Positions 1 through 5,196 of a stretch of 13,142 nt of DNA are shown here, piece by piece; positions within the stretch are counted from its first letter, which is position 1, and each line of letters opens with the position of its first letter. The position numbers were made by a program, and so were the translations under genes. The notes under the pieces were generated by a model. It was given only the letters and a program-made list of their open reading frames with translations. It made no database searches and was not told the origin of the DNA. This stretch comes from Chloroflexota bacterium (GTDB lineage: Bacteria; Chloroflexota; UBA6077; FW602-bin22; JACQUS01): positions 1 to 13,142 of the forward strand of contig JACQUS010000073.1 in assembly GCA_016210125.1 (NCBI GenBank), read 5' to 3'.

Positions 1-513
1 GCGCGCTACACGCTGGGCCGCGCGCGCTTCGCCCACGTCGCCGACCGCGTGGCCGCCCTGCTCGACCGCAGCGAGACCCTGCGCGCCGCCCTGGCCCACG
101 GCGCCAACGCCGACGCGGCGGCCTACGCCGCCCTTGCCGCGGCCTGCCGTCTGCCGCGCGCCGACGACACGCAGCGCGCCGCCCGCCAGGCGGCCATCGC
201 CCGCGCCGCGCGCACGGCGGCCGAGGTGCCGCTCGACCTGACGGCGCGCTGCGTCGAGCTGCTGGCGCTGGCCGAAGAGCTAGCCGCTGTCGGCAACCCG
301 CAGCTCATCAGCGATGCCGGCGCGGCGGCGGCCCTGGCCGGGGGAGCGCTGGAGGCGCTGCTGCTGAACGCCGAGGTCAACCTGCGGAGCGCCGGCGACG
401 CGGCCTTCGCCGCCGACGTGGTCGAGCGCGCCACCACCTACCGCGCGCAGGCCACCGCGCACCGCGCCGCGACGCTCGTGCGCGTCCGCGCGGCACTGGA
501 AAGACGAGCGTGA
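1..513 (+). CDS. fchA: Formimidoyl-THF cyclodeaminase / methenyl-THF cyclohydrolase family protein (FTCD_C/FchA), 3' part
   Basis: The reading frame is open from base 1, so the N-terminus lies outside the window; 170 residues are visible. Family features seen: an N-terminal 'YTLGRARFAHVADRV' helix, an Asp followed by Ala-Tyr ('NADAAAYAAL'), the helix 'ARTAAEVPLDLTARCVELL', then 'GNPQLISDAGAAAALAGG' and 'LLNAEVNLRS'. This matches the all-helical cyclodeaminase domain of mammalian FTCD and the free-standing FchA of methylotrophs. The family makes 5,10-methenyl-THF from formimino-THF with loss of ammonia, or, in FchA of methylotrophs, interconverts methenyl-THF and 10-formyl-THF. It is cytoplasmic. 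Its TGA stop overlaps the GTG start of folD (GTGA), so the two are translationally coupled. Sequence alone does not separate deaminase from cyclohydrolase; no histidine-degradation gene is visible, and the folD partner favours a cyclohydrolase role. The family call is secure, the substrate is inferred. Confidence 0.85.
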   Translation, partial: ARYTLGRARFAHVADRVAALLDRSETLRAALAHGANADAAAYAALAAACRLPRADDTQRAARQAAIARAARTAAEVPLDLTARCVELLALAEELAAVGNPQLISDAGAAAALAGGALEALLLNAEVNLRSAGDAAFAADVVERATTYRAQATAHRAATLVRVRAALERRA

Positions 514-1370
514 GCGTCCAGATCCTCGACGGTCGGCCAGTGGCCGCGGCCATCAGGGGCGAGCTGCGGGCTGAGGGCGCTCGCCTAGCGGCGCGCGTCG
601 GCCATCCGCCGGCCATCGCCGTCGTGCAGATGGGCCGCGACCCCGCGGCCGATCGCTACGTCCGCGCCATCCGCCGCGCCTTTGAGGAGGTCGACCTCGG
701 CTTTCAGCTCCGTGCGCTGTCCCGCGAGGCCCCGGTCGCCGAGCTCGAGGCGGCGCTGCGCGACCTGAACGCCGACGCGCGGATCAGCGGCATCCTCGTG
801 CAGATGCCGCTGCCGCCACACGTCCCGCCCGACCTCGTCCCACAGACGCTGTCGCCGGAGAAGGACGTCGACGGGATTCACCCGCTGAACGCCGGGCGGC
901 TCGCCCAGGGCGACCAGCGCGCCTTCGTGCCGGCCACGCCCCTCGGCGGGCTGGAGCTGCTGCGAGGCTATAATGTGCCCATCGCCGGCCGCCATGCCGT
1001 CGTCGTCGGGCGCAGCAACGTCGTCGGCAAGCCAATGGCCCTGCTGCTCTTGCACCAGCACGCCACGGTGACTATTGCCCACTCGCGCACGTCCGACCTA
1101 CCCGCGCTTACCCGCCAGGCCGACATCCTCGTCGCCGCGACGGGTCGGCCGGGCCTCATCCGCGCCGGTATGGTGCGCCACGGCGCGATCGTCGTCGACT
1201 TCGGCGTAAACGTCGTCGACGGCAAGGTCGTCGGCGACGTCGCCTTCGAGGAGGTCGCCGCCGTCGCCGGCGCCATTACCCCGGTGCCCGGCGGCACAGG
1301 GCCGATGACCAACGTCATGCTCATCGGCAACACGCTGCTCGCTGCGCGGCGAGCGCACGGGGCGGATTAA
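510..1370 (+). CDS. folD: Methylenetetrahydrofolate dehydrogenase FolD with Ile in place of the cyclohydrolase lysine
   Basis: A 286-residue protein of normal FolD length. The family is a bifunctional cytoplasmic enzyme: NADP-dependent 5,10-methylene-THF dehydrogenase and 5,10-methenyl-THF cyclohydrolase. Seen: 'GRDPAADRYV' (substrate Tyr50), 'GILVQMPLPPHV' (Gln of the active site), 'EKDVDGIHPLNAGRL' (conserved Asp), the Rossmann segment 'VVVGRSNVVGKPMALLLL', and the C-terminal signature 'PVPGGTGPMTNVMLI'. The odd point: the usual motif is Tyr-Val-x-x-Lys, with Lys54 in E. coli, but here it is Tyr50-Val-Arg-Ala-Ile54 (codon ATC, 669-671). That lysine is needed for cyclohydrolase activity in studied FolD enzymes, while the dehydrogenase can survive its loss. 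The GTG start lies in the TGA of the preceding FchA-family gene, with GGAAAG seven bases upstream as a plausible ribosome binding site. The stop overlaps the stop of the convergent HD-GYP gene. Confidence 0.95.
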   Translation: MSVQILDGRPVAAAIRGELRAEGARLAARVGHPPAIAVVQMGRDPAADRYVRAIRRAFEEVDLGFQLRALSREAPVAELEAALRDLNADARISGILVQMPLPPHVPPDLVPQTLSPEKDVDGIHPLNAGRLAQGDQRAFVPATPLGGLELLRGYNVPIAGRHAVVVGRSNVVGKPMALLLLHQHATVTIAHSRTSDLPALTRQADILVAATGRPGLIRAGMVRHGAIVVDFGVNVVDGKVVGDVAFEEVAAVAGAITPVPGGTGPMTNVMLIGNTLLAARRAHGAD

Positions 1371-2551
1371 AGCGCCGTCAGGATGACCTCGCGCTCCTCC
1401 CGCAGGTCCAGCTCGATGGGCTTGGGCAGCCGCTCGCCGCGCGCGTTGAAGAGCAGCCGGACCACGGGGCGGTCGAGCTGGTCCGGCGCCACCTGCACGA
1501 CGACGCCGCGATGGCCGACCCGCGGCCCAGCGCGCACGAGGACCTCGGTCCCGAGGGGAAAGACGGGGAGGATGTCGAGGAAGGCCCGCACCATCTCGCG
1601 GTTGAGGTGCGGGCCGGCCGACTCGCGCAGCGTGCCGACGACGGCGTCCGGCGGCAGCGCCTGGCGGTAGGGGCGGTCGCTGCTCAGCGCGTCGTACACG
1701 TCGGCCACGGCGGCGATCTCGGCGTGCAGGATGATGCCGCCGCTGGTGCGATTGGCGACCGCATCGCGCACGACGCGGTTCGAGCCGCGCAGGCCGCGGG
1801 GGTAGCCCTTGCCGTCCTGCCGCTCGTGGTGCTGGTAGGCGACGTGGTTGGCCAGGAGCTCCTTCGGACGCATGGTGCGCAGCAGCTCGAAGCCCAGGCG
1901 CGGGTGCTCGCGGACTTGGGCCATCTCCTCTGCGGTGAGGCGGCCGGGCTTGTTCAGAATCTCCTTCGGCACGAAGACCTTGCCGATGTCGTGCACCAGG
2001 CAGCCGGCCGCCAGCTCGCGGAGCTGCTCGCGCCGCAGGTTCAGCCGCCGGCCGATCAGCAGGGCGACGATCGTCTCGTCAAGCACGTGGACGAAGGTAT
2101 AGCCGTCGAAGGCCCGCAGCGTCGTGATGCCGTTGAACGTCTCGACGCCCATGGTCTCTTCGATGACCATCTCCAGGTCGCGCTGCAGGTCCTCCCAGCC
2201 CGGCAGCTCGCGCACGCGCGCGGCGAAGTCGCGCTGGTGCATCGCGCGCCGGCGCTGGGCGGCGTCGGCGCGCTGGAGCGGCTCGGTGACCTGCTGGAGC
2301 GCGCTATACACGCGGAAGAGGTCGCGCGTGGCCATCAGCCGGACGCGCTGCGAGATGACGTCCTCGATGACCACGTCGTCGGTGTCGGGGTCCTCGACGT
2401 AGACGAAGCGGACGCCGCGCTGGCCCAGCTCCTGCAGGTAGCGCTCGTTCAGCCGCACGCCGAAGTTCAGCAGGATGTCTCCGCGCTCGTTGTAGACGGC
2501 GCGCGCCAGCTCCATGCCGGTGTGGGCGTCGCGTAGGGGGATGCGTCGCAC
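1367..2551 (-). CDS. HD-GYP domain cyclic-di-GMP phosphodiesterase
   Basis: 394 residues, no signal peptide or membrane segment, so probably cytoplasmic. An N-terminal region of about 140 residues holds a small domain typical of HD-GYP regulators. The HD-GYP core spans about 140-305: His155, His187-Asp188 in 'CLVHDIGKVFVPKEIL', His216, His236, His241-His242, the Gly249-Tyr-Pro251 triad in 'DGKGYPRGLRG', and Asp284 in 'AAVADVYDALSSDRPYR'. The metal ligands and the GYP signature are therefore intact, and hydrolysis of cyclic-di-GMP is expected. About 14 extra residues lie between 'GLRG' and 'ILHAEI' compared with the usual spacing. A C-terminal beta-rich tail follows ('FPLGTEVLVRAG'). The GTG start has GAGGG seven bases upstream and lies 12 bases after the fhlB-like stop, so the genes form one unit. 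Position next to flagellar genes suggests control of motility, which is inference. Confidence 0.93.
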   Translation of the reverse strand: MRRIPLRDAHTGMELARAVYNERGDILLNFGVRLNERYLQELGQRGVRFVYVEDPDTDDVVIEDVISQRVRLMATRDLFRVYSALQQVTEPLQRADAAQRRRAMHQRDFAARVRELPGWEDLQRDLEMVIEETMGVETFNGITTLRAFDGYTFVHVLDETIVALLIGRRLNLRREQLRELAAGCLVHDIGKVFVPKEILNKPGRLTAEEMAQVREHPRLGFELLRTMRPKELLANHVAYQHHERQDGKGYPRGLRGSNRVVRDAVANRTSGGIILHAEIAAVADVYDALSSDRPYRQALPPDAVVGTLRESAGPHLNREMVRAFLDILPVFPLGTEVLVRAGPRVGHRGVVVQVAPDQLDRPVVRLLFNARGERLPKPIELDLREEREVILTAL

Positions 2552-2563
2552 GGCGGCCCTCGC

Positions 2564-2869
2564 TCAGGCCGGTCGGCGGCGGTTGTTCATCGCGTAGACG
2601 AAGGCGAAGACCTCGGCCACGACGGCGTAGAGCTCCGGCGGGATGACCTGGTCGAGATCGAGCTTCGCCAGCACCTGGACGAGGTCGGGGTCTTGGCGGA
2701 TCGGGACGCCGTGCTCCTGGGCCAGGGCGATGATGCGCTCCGCGACCAGACCCTGGCCCTTCGCGGCGATGACCGGCGCGCGGTGCTTACCCGACTGGTA
2801 CTCGAGGGCCACTGCCGTCTTTAGCGGCTGCCGGCGCTTGGGTCGCTCGCCCCCCGGCTGATCCGTCAC
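2564..2869 (-). CDS. FhlB-like orphan C-terminal domain of flagellar export switch protein FlhB
   Basis: 101 residues, similar to Bacillus YlqH/FhlB and to the cytoplasmic domain of FlhB/YscU/HrcU family export-apparatus switch proteins. Seen: 'TAVALEYQSGKHRAPVIAAK' followed by 'GQGLVAERIIALAQEHGVPI', then 'DPDLVQVLAKLDLDQVIPPE' and 'YAVVAEVFAFVYAMN'. This corresponds to the part of FlhB after its self-cleavage site; the Asn-Pro-Thr-His motif and the membrane helices are absent, as usual for FhlB. Such proteins are thought to assist the switch of export specificity from hook to filament subunits together with a FliK protein. The start is GTG, with GGTGA six bases upstream; no in-frame ATG is nearby. 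The next gene upstream is the YlqG-like FliK, the same partnership as ylqG-ylqH in Bacillus, but here about 160 bases containing a dispersed repeat separate them. Confidence in the family is high. Confidence 0.9.
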   Translation of the reverse strand: MTDQPGGERPKRRQPLKTAVALEYQSGKHRAPVIAAKGQGLVAERIIALAQEHGVPIRQDPDLVQVLAKLDLDQVIPPELYAVVAEVFAFVYAMNNRRRPA

Positions 2870-2905
2870 CTCAGCTCACCACATCGCCACATGTGGGGCC
2901 GACGG

Positions 2906-3021
2906 CCCCACCCCACCCGATTGATGTTCCCAGAGGGCGCTTCGCCCCCTTGGAACTCTCCTCCCGCTCCGCGTCGCCGCGTCCCCCTCTCTCCGCGTCG
3001 GAGAGAGGGCCGGGGGAGAGG
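2906..3021 (+). repeat. Dispersed hairpin element, copy 1
   Basis: Copy 1 of a three-copy intergenic element. It opens with CCCCACCCCA (2906-2915), then an imperfect hairpin around GCTTCGCCCCC (2929-2953), then a perfect stem with arms 2985-2995 and 2999-3009 (CCCTCTCTCCG / CGGAGAGAGGG, 3-base loop), and ends in GGGGGAGAGG at 3012-3021. A further small inverted repeat (TGGGGCCG/CGGCCCCA, 2894-2910) overlaps the left end. It fills the gap between the ylqG-like stop and the fhlB-like start, so it lies within a presumed operon and could act as an attenuator or RNA-processing site on the minus-strand transcript. Homology with the other copies stops at 3021, before the ylqG-like stop. Confidence 0.8.
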
Positions 3022-3029
3022 TCAACTTC

Positions 3030-4403
3030 TCAGACTACCGTGTCCACCCGCCGCGGCTCGGCGGGCGGGAGCGGCGCGGCCGAGGCGGCCGCCGCACCGA
3101 CGTGCAGACTGCGCACGTCGGCCTGCGCGTAGCCGAGCGTCGCCAGCGCCTCGGCCAGCGCGGCGCCGTGGGCCGCCAGCAGATCCACCGCGGCGCGGTC
3201 GGCGCTGCTGAAATGGCAGCCGACGTGCTCGCCGTGAACGACCAGGTCGGCGGCGAGCTGGCCCAGCCCCTCGAGGTCGAACTCGAAGCGCATATGCACC
3301 GGCTGCACGGCCGGGTCGAGCCGCCGGCCCTCGGGATCACGCTGCACCTTCACACGCACCGACTCCCAGCCTGGCGCGGAGGTCCAGGGGAGCTGCCAGA
3401 CGTAGACGCGGCCAGCCTCGGTCGTCAGTGGCGGCTCGCCGGCATTGGTGAGCTGCTGGAAGGCCACCTCGCCGCTGAGCTGGCGGAGCGCCGCGCGCAG
3501 GGCCGTGGCCTCGCGCTGCACGACGCCGCCGGGCCGCTCGGCGAGGAGAGCGTCCAGCTCGGCTAGCAGCGCCTCCAGCGCCAAGCGCAGGTCGCGCCCA
3601 AGCGCCGGCCGCTCGTCGCCCGTCCAGCGGGCAAGCTTGGCTTCCAGCGACGTCGCCACGTCGGCGCTGCGCCGCGCGAGGCGCTCAGCCAGCGGCCCCT
3701 CGCCTTCGAAGAGCGCCAGCTCGTCGAGCAGGCCAGCGAAGTGCGCCAGGGCGTCGCGCACGCCGGCGGAGCGCGGGTCGTCACGCCCGCGCAGGAGCAC
3801 CGTCAGGCGCTCGGCGCGCGTGCCGACGCTGCGCAGCGCGCGGCCGAGCGGGCCGTCGCCCTGGAGGTAAGCGCGGGCCAGCTCCATGCTGGCAGCAGTC
3901 ACCGGCAGGCCGAGCTGCTGGAGCAGCGCCGCAGCGCGCAGGTCGTGCGGGCTGGTCCGGCCGAGCTCGGTCAGGCGCGCGGCAAGGTCGGCCAGGGCCT
4001 TGGCGTCGAGCGGCACGCCGAGGGCCATGAACTCGCGCGCCAGCGCTTCGAGGGTCGGGCTCGGCTCCAGGCCCATGCCGCGCAGCACGGCCTGCAGCTC
4101 CGGCCCGGCAAGCGTACGCAGCGCGCCGGGGCTGAGCCGCTCCAGCACCTGCATGCGCAGCACGTCGGGGCTGGCGTCGCGCACGCGCAGAACGACCTGG
4201 TCGCCCGCCGCCAGCGGGGCTTGGGTCTCGGCGGTGATCTGCCGCCCGCCGAGGTCGATGATCGCGCGCCGGCCCTGCACGTCGATGACCCGGCCCTCGA
4301 TGACCTGGTCCAGCGCGAGGCCGAGCCGCCCCGGCGCTTCGAGCGGCCGGATGCCCGCTGGCGCCGCCGATGGCTCAGTAGGGCGAACGGAAGAGACGTC
4401 CAG
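3030..4403 (-). CDS. YlqG-like second flagellar hook-length control protein (FliK family), probable CTG start
   Basis: Cytoplasmic, about 457 residues from the chosen start. The N-terminal part carries a small beta-rich domain, 'DQVIEGRVIDVQGRRAIIDL' running into 'GGRQITAETQAPLAAGDQVV', as in YlqG-type FliK proteins. A long Ala/Leu/Arg-rich helical middle follows, and the C-terminal part ('RVYVWQLPWTSAPGW', 'VHMRFEFDLEGLGQLAADLV', 'HGEHVGCHFSSADRAAVDLL') looks like the FliK Flg_hook fold, which reads hook length and triggers the FlhB switch. The first ATG/GTG/TTG codon in frame is GTG at 4280, which would cut through the first beta domain. Frame stays open to a TGA at 4443-4445, and CTG at 4401-4403 lies six bases after GGGGAGG, giving an N-terminus Met-Asp-Val-Ser-Ser. 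I therefore extend the gene to 4403. It heads the ylqG/fhlB/HD-GYP unit. Family is fairly sure; start is inferred. Confidence 0.78.
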   Translation of the reverse strand: MDVSSVRPTEPSAAPAGIRPLEAPGRLGLALDQVIEGRVIDVQGRRAIIDLGGRQITAETQAPLAAGDQVVLRVRDASPDVLRMQVLERLSPGALRTLAGPELQAVLRGMGLEPSPTLEALAREFMALGVPLDAKALADLAARLTELGRTSPHDLRAAALLQQLGLPVTAASMELARAYLQGDGPLGRALRSVGTRAERLTVLLRGRDDPRSAGVRDALAHFAGLLDELALFEGEGPLAERLARRSADVATSLEAKLARWTGDERPALGRDLRLALEALLAELDALLAERPGGVVQREATALRAALRQLSGEVAFQQLTNAGEPPLTTEAGRVYVWQLPWTSAPGWESVRVKVQRDPEGRRLDPAVQPVHMRFEFDLEGLGQLAADLVVHGEHVGCHFSSADRAAVDLLAAHGAALAEALATLGYAQADVRSLHVGAAAASAAPLPPAEPRRVDTVV

Positions 4404-4409
4404 CGCTAG

Positions 4410-4416
4410 CCTCCCC
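4410..4416 (-). promoter_or_regulatory. Shine-Dalgarno for a CTG start (ylqG-like gene)
   Basis: On the minus strand this reads GGGGAGG and sits six bases before CTG at 4401-4403. It is the strongest ribosome binding site in this stretch, and no ATG, GTG or TTG follows it in the coding frame until 4280, 123 bases later. It decides the start of the YlqG-like gene. Confidence 0.65.
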
Positions 4417-4443
4417 GCGCGTCGGCCCGGCCGGACGCGCCGT

Positions 4444-4575
4444 CAGCGCATCCTCGCGGCCGCCAGCGCATCCTCGCGCACCTGCCGCGATGCCGTCGCC
4501 ACGCTCCTAGCAAAGCGCTCGTGAGGATGCGCGCTGCGCCCAGTGTCCATAAGATACCATGGCGCGCGCTGCGCC
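4444..4575. repeat. Cluster of short direct and inverted repeats upstream of ylqG-like gene
   Basis: CAGCGCATCCTCGCG occurs exactly at 4444-4458 and 4464-4478 (20-base period). Its inverse core, GAGGATGCGC, occurs at 4523-4532. A second direct repeat, GCGCGCTGCGCC, occurs at 4529-4540 and 4564-4575 and flanks a minus-strand TATCTT that could be a minus-ten box for the ylqG-like operon. The pattern looks like regulator sites, but GC-rich low complexity could also produce it. Confidence 0.5.
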
Positions 4576-4685
4576 TAGCATGGAAAGGCGGTGAAATGTC
4601 ACACCCCGTCATCTCCTGGCACGCTCATTGCGCCCGCGTCGCCCGAGGGCAGCTTCCCCAGGTTGAGCACGGCCCTGGCGGGCTG

Positions 4686-4851
4686 CCCCACCCCACCCCA
4701 GGAATGAGTCCCAAAGGGGGCTTCGCCCCCTTTGGATGCCCCCGCTGTGCGGCCACGCCTTCCCCCTCTCCCGCGCGCGGGAGAGGGGGACCGAGGGGGT
4801 GAGGCTGTCCCTGGCGGCACAGCCGCGTTTCGGGCATCGCCCGCGTCCCGC
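4686..4851 (+). repeat. Dispersed hairpin element, copy 2 (extended)
   Basis: Copy 2, the best preserved. It begins with CCCCACCCCA (4686-4695). A perfect 11-base-arm hairpin follows at 4711-4735 (CCAAAGGGGGC, loop TTC). A perfect 28-base palindrome sits at 4762-4789 (half CCCCCTCTCCCGCG). The core ends with GGGGGTGAGG at 4795-4804. About 47 further bases resemble the flank of copy 3 ('CAGCCGC', 'TTTC', 'CATCGC', 'GCGTC' in the same order), so the full element is about 150-165 bases and copy 1 is shorter. Confidence 0.82.
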
Positions 4852-4912
4852 AGGGACCTCGCCAACTCCCTCCGCGCGGCACAGACCCGCGCGCCGCGTG
4901 TCAGCAATGTCC

Positions 4913-4918
4913 TACAAT
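4913..4918 (+). promoter_or_regulatory. Possible minus-ten box for mgtE
   Basis: TACAAT matches the sigma-70 minus-ten consensus at five of six positions, in a region otherwise almost pure GC. No convincing minus-35 box is found 16-18 bases upstream, so the call is weak. If used, it gives a leader of about 270 bases before mgtE. Confidence 0.25.
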
Positions 4919-4934
4919 GGGCGTGCGCACCTTG

Positions 4935-4962
4935 GCTCGTCGCGACGCGCCGCGAGACGAGC
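4935..4962 (+). other. Inverted repeat in the mgtE leader
   Basis: GCTCGTC (4935-4941) pairs with GACGAGC (4956-4962); the interior can pair further through GCG/CGC with a small bulge. It would lie near the 5' end of a transcript started from the TACAAT box. Function unknown; high GC makes chance pairing possible. Confidence 0.4.
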
Positions 4963-5155
4963 GCCGTCATCGCTTTACGCCAGGCTTCGGAGACTCGACG
5001 CTGGCGAGCGAGCGCACAGACTCGACTCGCGGCAGCCCGCCCCGCGCTCCGGTCCACCCGTTGCCCGCACCGCGCGCACGCACGACCCACGGGGACAACG
5101 GGCATCGCCCTGCCCAGCAGACCGCGCCGGGTGGCGCGGCCGCGCGCACCGCCGC

Positions 5156-5179
5156 GCGCACGCTCTCGCGCGCGTGCGC
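5156..5179 (+). other. Hairpin just upstream of the mgtE ribosome binding site
   Basis: GCGCACGC (5156-5163) and GCGTGCGC (5172-5179) form an 8-base stem with an 8-base loop, ending three bases before the GGGAGG ribosome binding site (5183-5188). It could influence access of ribosomes. M-box riboswitch sequences typical of mgtE leaders were not recognised. Confidence 0.4.
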
Positions 5180-5196
5180 AATGGGAGGCCTGCGTC

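Larger units (their letters stand above)
4404..5196. other. Divergent intergenic region between ylqG-like gene and mgtE
   Basis: About 790 bases without a credible gene. From left to right it holds: the ylqG ribosome binding site; a cluster of short direct and inverted repeats (4444-4575); a complete copy of the dispersed hairpin element with a 3' extension (4686-4851); a possible mgtE minus-ten sequence (4913-4918); and a leader with two hairpins (4935-4962 and 5156-5179) before the mgtE ribosome binding site. Open frames crossing it are rich in Arg, Ala and Ser with no recognisable domain. Confidence 0.7.

Noticed and set aside
1511..2536. A 341-residue open frame opposite the HD-GYP gene
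   Set aside because: The minus-strand frame has complete HD-GYP motifs; the plus-strand frame has none and no ribosome binding site.
2893..3211. Plus-strand open frames across the first repeat copy
   Set aside because: They translate the repeat and the antisense of the ylqG-like gene; Arg/Pro-rich only.
4406..4612. A 68-residue open frame on the minus strand upstream of ylqG
   Set aside because: It lies across the repeat cluster, is Arg-rich and has no similarity or convincing ribosome binding site.
4795..4815. GGTGAGGCTGTCC resembling the start of an M-box riboswitch before mgtE
   Set aside because: The same GGTGAGGC is found in repeat copy 3, which is not near mgtE, and the other conserved M-box blocks are missing.
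4732..5196. N-terminal extension of MgtE by about 155 residues
   Set aside because: It would translate the dispersed hairpin element and Arg-rich sequence; ATG 5197 has GGGAGG at good spacing and gives the normal family length.
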